Notes: generated by a model not told the origin, from the sequence alone. A stretch of 64,000 bases of DNA from Sphaerisporangium rubeum (GCF_014207705.1 NZ_JACHIU010000001.1:620001-684000), one strand, 5' to 3'. Counted from the stretch's first letter, positions 1 through 8,882 are shown. Program-made: numbers and translations.

Positions 1-163
1 CTCTCGCGTGTGGCCTCCGCGTGCCCCGCTCCCCGGGGACGCGTCACCGCTGTCTCGCACCCGCCTGAGAAAGTGTAGTTGAATGGTGGCGAACGGTAAA
101 CGCGTCCTGGGTGAAATGTCGCGAAATATGACTACATTCAGGGTTGTGGAGCTGAAATGTTCG

Positions 164-1174
164 TCAGTTGTCGGCTGGAGATCGGAGGATGTGCTGCACG
201 ACTTTCTGCATACGTTTCTCGGCGCGGAAGACGGCCGACTGACGGAGAGTGACTCCCACCAGGAAGTCGCCGTCCAGATCGAGCACATGCGTGTAAACGG
301 CACCGGACTCCACGTCGAGCACGATTCTGATCGGCCCCGCACCGATCACGTCGCGCACCGAACGTCCCAGGTGGTTGATGTCCCGCCGGGCCTTGTGCAC
401 GAGGTCGTCGTACAGTTCACGGCGCCGATGCCTGGTCATCGTGAAGAAAGCGGACTTCAGCCGAGGCGCGTCGAAGACATCGCAGGAGTAGACCGGCCGC
501 CAGTCCTTGTACAACGCCAGATAATGCAGGTCGTCGACGCTGAGGTTCGCGTCCATCACCTGCCGGACGTCCGGGGAGAACGCGCTCTCGCCGGGTCGGT
601 TGCTGATCGGCCCTGATCTTTCCAGGCTGACGAGCGCGTCCGAGTAACCACCGGGATCCTCGTCGGACAGGCCGTGCAGTTCGTTCCTTATCTTGGTGAC
701 GAGTGTGCAGAGCCGCCGGTCCGTCAGTTCGAGGTCGTCCACGTCACGGGCCGCCGCGACGAGATACTCCCCCGGCCGCACTCTGCCGCAGTGGACGATG
801 CCGCTCCGGGTCTGCACGACCGTGCGCATCAGCGGGCCGGTGTCCAGCTCGCCGAGCATCTGGTCCAGCCGTTCGACGCCTAGCACGACCTGGCGGAAGG
901 CGTGCCGCCGGGCCACGCGGACAGGCTCACGTTCCTCCTCGGGTTTCTCGCCGAGCAGGTCGATGGTGAAATCATGAAAACCTCGAGCGAAGCGGACCAG
1001 TGACTGTGGCCCCGCCGTATCGGGTATCGCCTCCGCACAGAGCTTGATGAGCGGATCGAACAGCGACGGGTCGCAGTGCTCGGCCCTCCAGACGGACAGG
1101 AGCCCCGCGAGCGGATGGTCCGCCGCCTCAGGCGAATGCTCCCAGCACTCGTCCGGTGGCTGGGGAAGGGTCAT
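164..1174 (-). CDS. Uncharacterised protein co-transcribed with the FxSxx-type locus
   Basis: A 336-aa protein that I do not recognise. It is acidic and mostly helical in appearance, with no signal peptide or membrane segment. The last ~90 residues look like an alternating strand/helix domain (DFLVGVTLRQSAVF near the end). The ATG at 1174 has an AAGGAAGG ribosome site about 11 nt upstream, and the gene starts 21 nt after the stop of the large P-loop/TPR gene, so both are probably read from one transcript together with the precursor peptide. By position it is an accessory, effector or regulatory partner of the RiPP locus, but nothing in the sequence shows a catalytic site. The function is unknown. 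Confidence 0.75.
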   Translation of the reverse strand: MTLPQPPDECWEHSPEAADHPLAGLLSVWRAEHCDPSLFDPLIKLCAEAIPDTAGPQSLVRFARGFHDFTIDLLGEKPEEEREPVRVARRHAFRQVVLGVERLDQMLGELDTGPLMRTVVQTRSGIVHCGRVRPGEYLVAAARDVDDLELTDRRLCTLVTKIRNELHGLSDEDPGGYSDALVSLERSGPISNRPGESAFSPDVRQVMDANLSVDDLHYLALYKDWRPVYSCDVFDAPRLKSAFFTMTRHRRRELYDDLVHKARRDINHLGRSVRDVIGAGPIRIVLDVESGAVYTHVLDLDGDFLVGVTLRQSAVFRAEKRMQKVVQHILRSPADN

Positions 1175-1195
1175 CTGCGCCTTGCCTTCCTTGAG

Positions 1196-4100
1196 CTAGC
1201 TCGGAATCTCGATGTCAACGGCCTCTCGGCCCGTCACCTGATGTGACTCGGTACGGCTCAGGTTGGCCTTGACCAGGCGAGTGGTGGGGTGGCCGTGGCC
1301 ATGGACCGTGACAAGGCCTGACAACGCGGTGCGCTCACGCTCGATCGCCTCGTCCCACCGGCCTCGCGCGGCGAGGACGCCGGCGTGGTTGGCGGTGACG
1401 GCGAGATAGAAGGGGTGCAGGTCGCCGAGCCGAGCGAGCAGACCGTCCATGGCCCGGGTGCTGTGTGACTCGGCGTCGCCGAACTCGCCCAAGGCCGTCA
1501 GGTAGACCGCCAGGTTGGCGCGGCAGATGTGGGTGAACGGGTGGTCGTCTCCCATCAGGCCGCGGAACCGCCGCAGTGTCCGCGCCGCTCCCGCGGCGGC
1601 CTCAGGCCACATCCGCAGGACGTGACGGTCGGCGTTGGCGCTGACCTCGCCGGCCATGGTGAGGGGGTGCGAAGGGCCGAACTCCGCGTGCAGCTCGGCG
1701 AGAGTCTGGTCGTTACCCTGCAGGAGGCCGGTCGTGAGCCGGCCGAGCCGGCGTTCGGTGACGGCGAGCCCGAGGCGTGCCGTCAGGCGCTCCAACTCGG
1801 CCGGGGAGTCGAGCCAGCTCAGCCGCCGGACCGCTTGCCGCAGGAGGTTGCGCGCGTCCTCGAGCCGGCCGAGTTCGCGGTAGAAGTAAGCGATGTTGCA
1901 GGCCGTGTGCAAGGCGAATCGGTCGTTCTCTCCGAACAGCGACTTACGGCGCCTGACGCGGTCCGTCGCCACCCGCACCGCTTCTTCGAACTGGCCGATG
2001 TGTCCTGCGGCCCTGGCGAAGTTGTTCATCGCACGGCCCACCTCGGGGTGGTTGGCGCCGAACAGCTCACGCAGGCCCTGCAGCGTCCGTGCCGCCTGGT
2101 CGTAGGCGCCGGAGAAGTCCCCGGTCAGCCGTAGCCCCGCGGCGAGTATCGTCGTCGCCTCCAGGACCAGGGGATGCAGAGTGCCGTACGCACGGGTCAA
2201 GCCGGGAAGAGCGCGTTCGGCGTTCACGACGACGCCGTCACCCTCGCTGAGGCGCAGGTGCACCCGTGCCAGGATCACGAGCAGTTCTTCGTGCGCCGTG
2301 CTCCTGGCCGGCTGTCCGGCGCCGGCGTCCTGTGCCATGCCGTCCTGGTGAGTGGCGGGTACGGTGGGGCTCCAGGCGGATCTCGCTTCCTCGGCCAGGC
2401 GCCGGGCCCGGTGAACGGCGCTCACGTGCCCCACACTGAGCAGGAAACGGAGCTGGGTGAGCACCCACTGGCGCACCTCGGCGGGAGCTCCGGGGGTGAT
2501 CGCGCCACAGGTCGGCAGATGGCGGTCGAGTTCCGCCAGAAGGTCCCGGTCGCCGGTGGCCATGTCTTCCATGTAGCGCGGGGCCGACGCGGCGAGGACA
2601 GACGTGATCTCCAGCCGCCTGCGATCGAGCAGGCCGGCGCGGCTCAGGCGCGTGCGCACGGATTCCTGTACCACTCGGTGCATGCGCACCGGCTCGGCGG
2701 GAAGACCGAGTTCGGCGCGGATGAGTGCGTAGCGGTCCGTTTCCCGCAGTACCGCGTCGATCAGCGTGGGTGCCGACAGCCGTTGATCGACCTCGGCGAT
2801 CCGAGCGAGCATGGAGGTGGAACGCAGCAGGCCAGGACCGATGCCTTGAGGGGACAGGAACGCGCACGCCTCCACGAGCCATTCGCCGGCCCGACCCGCC
2901 ACACCCTCCTTCAGCTTCTGGACCGCCAGTTCGACCAGCACGTCGTACACGTCGGGCTGTTCGCCGTACCGGCGTCCCTGCCGGCGGGATTCCTCGCCGA
3001 ACTCCGTCACGAACCTTTCGGCGACCTCCTGCTCGTACTGTCCCCTCTGCCACACGCCGTCGCCGTCGGTGAGGTCGGTCTGGCGTGTCCGGCCCGATCC
3101 CTGCTCCAGAAGCTCGCGGCGGATCAAGGCTCCGGCCAGGCGGACCGCCAGAGGCTGCTTCTCGACGGTCGCGACGACCTTTTCCGCGTCCGGCTCACGG
3201 ATGCCTTTCACCAGGTCGCGCAGCAGGCCGATGGCGCCGTCACGGTCCATCTCCCTGACCGTCAACTGCCTGAACGGCTCCGGCCAGTCGTAGCCGCGGC
3301 CGGTGACCAGGACGTGACCGACGCCGCCTGAGCCCGGCGCCGGCGGTTTCACGGCCGCCGCCACCTGCTCGGCGGATCTGGCGTCGTCGCAGACCAACAG
3401 CCAGCGGGACACCTTGCCGGAAGCGAGGTGCGCGCGTACGGCGTCCACCGGATCGCCTTGCGCCGACAGAAGGAGGTGCTCGGCGAGGTCGACCAGTCCC
3501 GCTCTGATGGTGTCCTGATGGCCGGCGTCGAGCCACCAGACCACGTCGTAGGCTCCGCGGAAGAGTCTGGCGTACTCCAAGGCGGTCTTGGTCTTGCCCG
3601 CGCCACCTGGCCCGACCAGCGCGACGTGGCCGCTCGCGCCGGGGCTCAGCAGGTCGCGGATGTCCTCCAGCAGTGTGCCACGGCCGCGGAACTCGCTGTC
3701 GTCGCGCGGCAGTCGCTCCAGGCCGGGCCGGCTGCCGGGAAGGCGTTCGTCCTCGGACTTGCGCCGCACGGCAGGCCCGGCGCCGAGGACGGAAGGGACG
3801 GCCGCGAGAACTTCCTGGGGTGACTCGCCGAGTGCGACCACCTCGTGACCCGCCAGGTCGTCAGGCAGACGTTCGCCGTCCAGGCGGACGAGCAGCGCGC
3901 GGAGCGACCGTACGCGCCGGCGGGTCGCCTCCCCGAGCTCGGCCGGTTGGAGCGCCACCCAGCGGTGGCCCTGAGGTGGCGGCGTGCCTCCGAGGTCTTC
4001 CTCCCGCACCAGGGTGACGCCTATGCCATGGCGTGTGCCCTGTTCCGCGAACCACTCGGCCCAGTGCCGCCGGCGCGACGGGTAGACGATGGAGACGCGC

Positions 4101-4951
4101 CGGACGGGGAAGACGGTACCCCCAGTGATCGTGGTGACGAGCTGCTCGTAAGCGCCACGCAGCCCTTCCGCGCCGGGCCGGTCGTGCAGGACGGCGAGCT
4201 CTTCCGATACGGAGTACGCGGCGCAGTAGGGGATCTCCAGGAGGTCGTCCCCAAGGCCGGACGCCTGCGCCATGTGCCTGGCCTCAGCCAGTGGCAGGCC
4301 CGCACCCAGGTCGACACGCACCGCCAGTGGCAGGATCTGTGGTGTGGCGCCTCTCGCCGACTCGATCCAGCGCGCGGCCTCCTCGACCGCCTGCGGGCTC
4401 ATCGGGAAGCACAGGACGAGTTGGTCCGCGGCGGCCGACACCATCTCTCGCACGCCGGGTGCGTTCGCGGGTGCGTCCAGGAGGACCACGTCGTACGGCG
4501 ATCCCGTGAGCTCCGCGCGCAGTCGTGCGGCTTCCTCGACGGTGAACGTCTCCGGCGTTCGTCGCAGGAGCGCGACGCCGCCGGAGGCGTCGAGGCGCAG
4601 GGGTACCGGCCGACGGCCGGGCTCCTCGCCGGCTTCGCCGAGGTCATCGGGGAGCAGTTCGCGCAGATAGGAGAAGGGGCCAGGCGGTTCGGTCCCGAGG
4701 TCGACGATCAGCACCCGGCGGCCGGCGGCGGCGAGGATGAGTGCGACATTGCACAGCGTCGTCGACTTACCCACTCCCGTGCGAGCGCCGTAGAAAGCGA
4801 TCATGGCGATCGGCGGAATTGTGGGAGGAACCTTGCCCATCGCGCTCCGTTTCGGTATCGCCGGGCCTTGCGCCAGGCGTCTCGGGCCGCGAGGAATCGT
4901 CTCGTGCCGTCGCTTCCGGTCTGAAGTATAGAGGTTTCGCATGCCCGTCAA
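1196..4951 (-). CDS. FxSxx-COOH system P-loop / TIR-like / NB-ARC / tetratricopeptide repeat protein
   Basis: A large multidomain STAND-type protein (1251 aa from the TTG at 4951). In order it has: a ParA/SIMIBI-like P-loop domain (GARTGVGKST, residues 55-64, then LIVDLGTEPPG); a degenerate TIR-like segment (about 285-391); an NB-ARC NTPase with Walker A GPGGAGKT (447-454); and C-terminal TPRs from about 800. This order matches the tetratricopeptide protein that accompanies FxSxx-COOH peptides in actinomycetes, whose role is unknown but presumed to be signalling or immunity-like. The first ~37 residues are basic and unlike the family. The ATG at 4840 (MGKVPP), preceded by ACGGAG, is the more likely start, and an ATG at 4942 is also possible. 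It follows the precursor gene on the same strand. Confidence 0.85.
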   Translation of the reverse strand: MTGMRNLYTSDRKRRHETIPRGPRRLAQGPAIPKRSAMGKVPPTIPPIAMIAFYGARTGVGKSTTLCNVALILAAAGRRVLIVDLGTEPPGPFSYLRELLPDDLGEAGEEPGRRPVPLRLDASGGVALLRRTPETFTVEEAARLRAELTGSPYDVVLLDAPANAPGVREMVSAAADQLVLCFPMSPQAVEEAARWIESARGATPQILPLAVRVDLGAGLPLAEARHMAQASGLGDDLLEIPYCAAYSVSEELAVLHDRPGAEGLRGAYEQLVTTITGGTVFPVRRVSIVYPSRRRHWAEWFAEQGTRHGIGVTLVREEDLGGTPPPQGHRWVALQPAELGEATRRRVRSLRALLVRLDGERLPDDLAGHEVVALGESPQEVLAAVPSVLGAGPAVRRKSEDERLPGSRPGLERLPRDDSEFRGRGTLLEDIRDLLSPGASGHVALVGPGGAGKTKTALEYARLFRGAYDVVWWLDAGHQDTIRAGLVDLAEHLLLSAQGDPVDAVRAHLASGKVSRWLLVCDDARSAEQVAAAVKPPAPGSGGVGHVLVTGRGYDWPEPFRQLTVREMDRDGAIGLLRDLVKGIREPDAEKVVATVEKQPLAVRLAGALIRRELLEQGSGRTRQTDLTDGDGVWQRGQYEQEVAERFVTEFGEESRRQGRRYGEQPDVYDVLVELAVQKLKEGVAGRAGEWLVEACAFLSPQGIGPGLLRSTSMLARIAEVDQRLSAPTLIDAVLRETDRYALIRAELGLPAEPVRMHRVVQESVRTRLSRAGLLDRRRLEITSVLAASAPRYMEDMATGDRDLLAELDRHLPTCGAITPGAPAEVRQWVLTQLRFLLSVGHVSAVHRARRLAEEARSAWSPTVPATHQDGMAQDAGAGQPARSTAHEELLVILARVHLRLSEGDGVVVNAERALPGLTRAYGTLHPLVLEATTILAAGLRLTGDFSGAYDQAARTLQGLRELFGANHPEVGRAMNNFARAAGHIGQFEEAVRVATDRVRRRKSLFGENDRFALHTACNIAYFYRELGRLEDARNLLRQAVRRLSWLDSPAELERLTARLGLAVTERRLGRLTTGLLQGNDQTLAELHAEFGPSHPLTMAGEVSANADRHVLRMWPEAAAGAARTLRRFRGLMGDDHPFTHICRANLAVYLTALGEFGDAESHSTRAMDGLLARLGDLHPFYLAVTANHAGVLAARGRWDEAIERERTALSGLVTVHGHGHPTTRLVKANLSRTESHQVTGREAVDIEIPS

Positions 4952-4997
4952 AAAGGACTATAGGACGCGGTGGAATGCCGATATGGTCAAGGTCGAT

Positions 4998-5177
4998 TTA
5001 GGGGCCGTCCTGAAACCCGACCCAGAACGGGTCCGTTTCGCCGTTTCCCTCGATGAGCCTGTTCAGGGCCTTGGCCAGCACCGGAGAGGCGTGGACGCGC
5101 AAGCTCGTCAGGTCGGCCACCGATAACTTCGCGATGACTGCGACGAGGCCGTCGTGATCTTCCTCCATCTCACCCAT
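4998..5177 (-). CDS. FxSxx-COOH-family RiPP precursor peptide, FxDxx variant
   Basis: A 59-aa ORF read on the minus strand, starting MGEMEEDHDG and ending DPFWVGFQDGP. A GGGGGTGA ribosome site lies about 7-12 nt before the ATG. The middle carries the FxSxx-family leader pattern (LSVADLTSL, then PVLAKALNRLI), in which a short Leu-rich helix precedes a V-L-x-x-A-L-x-R helix. The peptide terminates F55-Q-D-G-P59, which equals F-x-S-x-x-COOH with Asp replacing Ser. It lies between the divergent maturase genes and the TPR gene, where the family precursor is expected. FxsB-type enzymes join an aromatic residue to the beta carbon of the third residue, and an Asp could serve as acceptor. That the peptide is the substrate is inferred from position and leader similarity. 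F51-W52-V53 is a second possible aromatic site. Confidence 0.8.
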   Translation of the reverse strand: MGEMEEDHDGLVAVIAKLSVADLTSLRVHASPVLAKALNRLIEGNGETDPFWVGFQDGP

Positions 5178-5279
5178 CCGTTTGTGTCACCCCCGCTCTG
5201 GCGCTCCGCGAGCTGTCATGAGAGCGTTATAGTTGTTCAAAACCCACCTCGGTGGTATGTATTGCCCTGACGGGCTACC

Positions 5280-5297
5280 GATGATACATATATCATC
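5280..5297. promoter_or_regulatory. Perfect palindrome in the divergent RiPP promoter region
   Basis: GATGATA-CATA-TATCATC, two perfect 7-bp arms around a 4-bp spacer, sits in an AT-rich 193-bp gap between the precursor (minus strand) and maturase (plus strand) genes. A TATAAC -10-like hexamer for the minus strand is at 5231-5226. The palindrome is probably an operator serving one or both promoters. No regulator gene is adjacent. Confidence 0.5.
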
Positions 5298-5370
5298 CTG
5301 GTTTATGATGATTTAATCGAAGTATGGGATCACGGGATGGATTGCGTCATACGCTCCTCTGGTCTCGGCG

Positions 5371-6618
5371 GTGTGGGTGGACGACGCGGGTAATCAGCGA
5401 AGCCCGTCCGCCGGTACCCGAGAATGGCCGGACGACCTCCAGGTCGATGCGATGCTTGCCTCTGGCTGGCATCCCGCGCCACTTCGGGAATTCGTCCTGA
5501 AAGTGCACAGCAGATGCGATCTCGCCTGCGACTACTGCTACGTGTACCGATTCGCGGACCAGCGCTGGAGGACCCAGCCGCGCACCATGACCTCCCACGT
5601 CGCGGAGCTCACCGCCGGCCGCATCGCCGAACACGTCCGCGATCACCGGCTCACCCGCATCCGTGTCATCCTGCACGGCGGTGAGCCGTTGCTGCGGACG
5701 CCGGACGACCTCGCCGCCGTCGTCACACGGGTGCGGCGTGCCGTCGGCCCGGCGGTCACGGTGGACGCGAGCGTCCAGACCAACGGTGTGCGCCTGTCGG
5801 AGGACTACCTGCGCGCGTTCGACCAGGCCGGCGTCAGGGTCGGGGTGAGCCTCGACGGCGACGCCGCGGACCACGACCGGCATCGCCGCGGGCCGGACGG
5901 CCGAGGCAGCCACGCCGCGGTCACCGCCGCGATACGCCTCCTGACCTCCCCGCGATATCGCCACCTGTTCGGCGGGCTCCTGTGCGTGATCGATCCGCGG
6001 ACCGATCCCGCCGGCGTCTACCGGAGCCTGTCGGACCTCGATCCCCCCATGATCGACTTCTTGCTTCCACACGGACACTGGTCGAGCCCGCCACCTGGCC
6101 GGGAGGCAGGCGACGCCGCGACGCCGTACGCCGACTGGCTGATCACGGTCTTCGACCTGTGGTATGGCGCTTCGGCACCACCTCCGCCGGTTCGGTTGCT
6201 GGAGAGCATCGTCCACACCCTCCTCGGTGGCGGGCCGGCCGTACAAGGCATCGGGCTCGGGCCCGTCCAGACCGTGGTGGTGGAGACCGACGGGACGATC
6301 GAGCAGGGTGACGTGCTGAAGACCTCCCGCGCGGGAACCACGCGGAGCACACTGAACGTGGCGTCCGCGGCGTTCGACCGTGTGCTGCTCAGCCCGCCGG
6401 TCGTCGCGCAGCAACTGGGGCCGCTCGCGCTCGCACCCGTCTGCCGCTCCTGCGATCTGCGCCGCACCTGCGGAGGAGGCCAGTACGCGCACCGTTACCG
6501 CGACGGCGCGGGCTTCGCCAATCCCTCGGTGTACTGCCCCGACCTGTACCGGCTGATCTCGCACATCAGGCGGCGGCTCCGTGACGACCTGACCGGCCGT
6601 GGAGGTGTCGCCGGATGA
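5371..6618 (+). CDS. fxsB: FxsB-family radical SAM/SPASM cyclophane-forming peptide maturase
   Basis: A radical SAM peptide maturase of 415 aa. It has the CxxxCxxC iron-sulfur motif (C49, C53, C56 in CDLACDYCYVY), the LHGGEP strand, and a C-terminal SPASM-type cluster with C358, C361, C367 and C389 (CRSC, RRTCGGG, YCPDL). Family members install an aromatic-to-beta-carbon crosslink in a three-residue motif at the C terminus of the precursor. The start is uncertain: GTG 5371 has no clear ribosome site, GTG 5377 is also possible, and ATG 5452 would still retain all clusters. The stop overlaps the next start (ATGA), so the HExxH protein is translationally coupled. The matching precursor is the divergent 59-aa gene at 4998-5177. 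Confidence 0.9.
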   Translation: MWVDDAGNQRSPSAGTREWPDDLQVDAMLASGWHPAPLREFVLKVHSRCDLACDYCYVYRFADQRWRTQPRTMTSHVAELTAGRIAEHVRDHRLTRIRVILHGGEPLLRTPDDLAAVVTRVRRAVGPAVTVDASVQTNGVRLSEDYLRAFDQAGVRVGVSLDGDAADHDRHRRGPDGRGSHAAVTAAIRLLTSPRYRHLFGGLLCVIDPRTDPAGVYRSLSDLDPPMIDFLLPHGHWSSPPPGREAGDAATPYADWLITVFDLWYGASAPPPPVRLLESIVHTLLGGGPAVQGIGLGPVQTVVVETDGTIEQGDVLKTSRAGTTRSTLNVASAAFDRVLLSPPVVAQQLGPLALAPVCRSCDLRRTCGGGQYAHRYRDGAGFANPSVYCPDLYRLISHIRRRLRDDLTGRGGVAG

Positions 6619-7916
6619 GTCCGCCGCCACACGTCCTTCCCGCCGGTGTGTTCGGCGCGCTGGCCCGTGGCGAAGGCGGCGCGGAAGGAGTGCGGCTGCT
6701 GGCGGCGGCCGAACGCAGCAAGCACCTGTTGCTGGTCAGGAGCGTCGCCGAGTCGTTCCGCGACGACGGACAGGGAGGCACGCGTGCCGCGGAGGCGTAC
6801 GCGCTGCTCGCCGACCTGTGCGCGGCGGTCCCGGCGGCGGCCGAGGAGGTGCTCAGCTATCCGTCGGTGGGACTGTGGGCCCTCACCACGCTCCGTGCCA
6901 TGCGGTCCGGGGATCACGACCGCATCCGGCCGGAACGCCTCGCGGCGCTGGCCCTCACGGTAGCGGCGCGTGCGGGGACCGATCTCGCGGCGACCGTCCG
7001 CACCGAACACGGCGGTCTCGGTTTCCCGTCCCTCGGCGGGTTGCGCCTGAGCGGCGCCGGTGACCGTGCGCCGCTCAAGGTCCGGGTGCGGGACGGCCAT
7101 CTGGAACTGGACGAGGGCCGGTGGGTGCGCCTGGTACCGGGTCACCTCGGATGGCGGCCGGTGCGCCGGCTGCGTCTCGGTCCGCCAGGAGGGCTCTGGG
7201 AGATCTGTCTCGACGACGTCGACGCGTACAGTTTCCCCCCGCACCCCTGTCCCAGGTTCGTCCTGCACCCTCCTGAGGTGCAGGCGTGGCGTCGTTCGCT
7301 CCAGGAGTCGGCCGAGGTGCTCTCCGCGCGGCACCCTGCCGCCGCCGAGGAGGTACGGGAGGTGGTGCGTGTGCTCACGCCGGTGCTGGCCTCGGGTGAC
7401 AGCCATGCCAGCGCGAGCGCGCAGGCCGCGTTCGGCTCGGTGGCGATGTCCCGGCCGGTCGGCGGCACACACACGGCGGTGATGTTGGTGCACGAGGCCC
7501 AGCACCAGAAGCTGAATGCGCTCATGACCATGTTCGACCTGGTTCGTCCCCTCCCGGACGACCAGAACGACCAGTACTACGCTCCCTGGCGCAGCGACCC
7601 CCGTCCGTTCATCGGCCTCTTCCACGGTGCCTACGCGCACCTCGGCGTCACGTCCTTCTGGCGCGCGGAGTGGCTGCACGGCACCGGCGGCGTTCCCGCC
7701 GCCGCCTTGTACGCACGCTGGCGGGACGTGACGCTCGAAGCCGTCGACCGGTCGCTCGGCACCGGCCGGTTCACCCGTCTCGGCCGGTCGTTCGCCGAGG
7801 AGATGCTGCGGGTCCTCGACGGCTGGCGGGACGAACGGGTGCCCGCGGACGCGCGGGAGTGGGCTCTGAGGGAGGCCCGGCGGCACCGTGCGCACTACGC
7901 GGCGCGGAACCGATGA
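6615..7916 (+). CDS. HExxH-motif (2-oxoglutarate-type) peptide beta-hydroxylase of FxSxx loci
   Basis: A 433-aa protein whose key motif is H293-E-A-Q-H297 within LVHEAQHQKL, the HExxH signature of the family found fused to or beside FxsB maturases. The family was long named only for this motif and has more recently been described as iron/2-oxoglutarate-dependent peptide beta-hydroxylases. Residues before the motif are predominantly helical. No signal peptide is visible. The start overlaps the maturase stop by four bases, so the two enzymes are probably made in fixed ratio and act on the same peptide. The residue hydroxylated here is unknown; the Asp of the FQDGP tail is one candidate. Confidence 0.85.
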   Translation: MSPPPHVLPAGVFGALARGEGGAEGVRLLAAAERSKHLLLVRSVAESFRDDGQGGTRAAEAYALLADLCAAVPAAAEEVLSYPSVGLWALTTLRAMRSGDHDRIRPERLAALALTVAARAGTDLAATVRTEHGGLGFPSLGGLRLSGAGDRAPLKVRVRDGHLELDEGRWVRLVPGHLGWRPVRRLRLGPPGGLWEICLDDVDAYSFPPHPCPRFVLHPPEVQAWRRSLQESAEVLSARHPAAAEEVREVVRVLTPVLASGDSHASASAQAAFGSVAMSRPVGGTHTAVMLVHEAQHQKLNALMTMFDLVRPLPDDQNDQYYAPWRSDPRPFIGLFHGAYAHLGVTSFWRAEWLHGTGGVPAAALYARWRDVTLEAVDRSLGTGRFTRLGRSFAEEMLRVLDGWRDERVPADAREWALREARRHRAHYAARNR

Positions 7917-7938
7917 CTGTTGTCGAGCCGCCGGGTTC

Positions 7939-8625
7939 CTAGGTCTCCTGCCGCCGGCGCACCATCTCGTTGATCCAGATGGGGGCGAACGGGGACGTGC
8001 AGCCGGGGGAGGTCGGATAGTCCTTGAGGACCTCCAGGCGTTCGCCGATCTCTAGTGCGCGGGTGCGGTGTTCGGGGTGTTCTATGCCGATATAGGCCAG
8101 GCAGGTGTTCATGGACCACTGGAGGCGGTCGGGGGCCTCTTTCATGTTCGCCTCGATGGTGTCGAGCAGCGCGGAGAGGTCGAGGCCTTCGGGGTTCTTG
8201 GTGACCCGGTCGGCGGTGAGGGACCAGCCGGCGCTCGCGACCACGGGGTCCGGGTCGGTGGACCACGCGACGCGCAGGGCTTCGGCATCGGGGTTCTTCT
8301 TCACCACGTAGTTGACCAGCCAGTCGTGGACCTTCGGTGCGCGGGTCTGGCGGATCATGATGTTCAGTTCGTCGCGGTCGAAGGACTTGGGACGGCAGAT
8401 GAGGAGCGCCAGGAGCCTCGCCGCGGTGTCGTCGGTCTGCCAGAGGCGGCGTGCGAGTTCGTGATGGGTTTTCAGGCGTTTCGCGATGGCGCGGAGTTCG
8501 CCGAGGTTCACGCCGTGGTCATCGCCGTGTTTCTCGTTCACCTCGCGTGCCCTGGGGTCGTCCAACGCGGCCAGTTCGGCCATCAACTCGGCGACCGTGG
8601 TGTCGGTGAGCGTCGTCTCGGCCAT
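7939..8625 (-). CDS. AlkD-like DNA alkylation repair family (HEAT-repeat) protein
   Basis: A 228-aa protein made of HEAT-like helical pairs (for example LGELRAIAKRLK, LARRLWQTDDTAARLLALLI and KVHDWLVNYVVKK), the fold of the AlkC/AlkD DNA alkylation repair family. AlkD-type enzymes excise N3- and N7-alkylpurines. This protein lies in a broad HEAT-fold branch, so a glycosylase activity is not assured. The start is placed at the ATG at 8625 (MAETTLTD), with GGAGG six nt upstream; a longer in-frame version to 8661 lacks this spacing. It converges on the HExxH gene with a 22-nt gap and appears unrelated to the RiPP cluster. Confidence 0.75.
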   Translation of the reverse strand: MAETTLTDTTVAELMAELAALDDPRAREVNEKHGDDHGVNLGELRAIAKRLKTHHELARRLWQTDDTAARLLALLICRPKSFDRDELNIMIRQTRAPKVHDWLVNYVVKKNPDAEALRVAWSTDPDPVVASAGWSLTADRVTKNPEGLDLSALLDTIEANMKEAPDRLQWSMNTCLAYIGIEHPEHRTRALEIGERLEVLKDYPTSPGCTSPFAPIWINEMVRRRQET

Positions 8626-8845
8626 GTGAGCCTCCGTCCGTGACGTGCCAGAACTGCGCAAAGCCTATGACGGACGGCGGTGGTTCGCCGTACGGGCCGA
8701 CGGCGTGACCCAGCCGGTTCGGTCTGCCGGGGCTGGTCGGAGTTCGGGGTCGTCCTGTCGCCGGTTGGGGAGTCGTTGGGGACGGGGTGATTGCGTGAAA
8801 TGGGGCTCGGGGATCGGTCTGGAGTGGGATGGGGTTTTTGCGGGT

Positions 8846-8882
8846 GCAATATTGCTCGGAGGTGGCGGGTATTGCTCGCAAT
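8846..8882. promoter_or_regulatory. Two related palindromes upstream of the Crp-family gene
   Basis: Within the 358-bp gap 8626-8983 there is GCAATATTGC (8846-8855, perfect) and then ATTGC-TC-GCAAT (8871-8882, perfect arms). Both are built from the same ATTGC/GCAAT half-site, about two and a half helical turns apart. They lie about 100-140 bp before the Crp-family start and are reasonable operator candidates for autoregulation or for the divergent AlkD-like gene. Nothing else was recognised in the gap. Confidence 0.4.

Noticed and set aside
83-616. Plus-strand ORF of 177 codons at the left edge
   Set aside because: It overlaps the minus-strand 336-aa gene almost entirely and has no ribosome site or recognisable domain.
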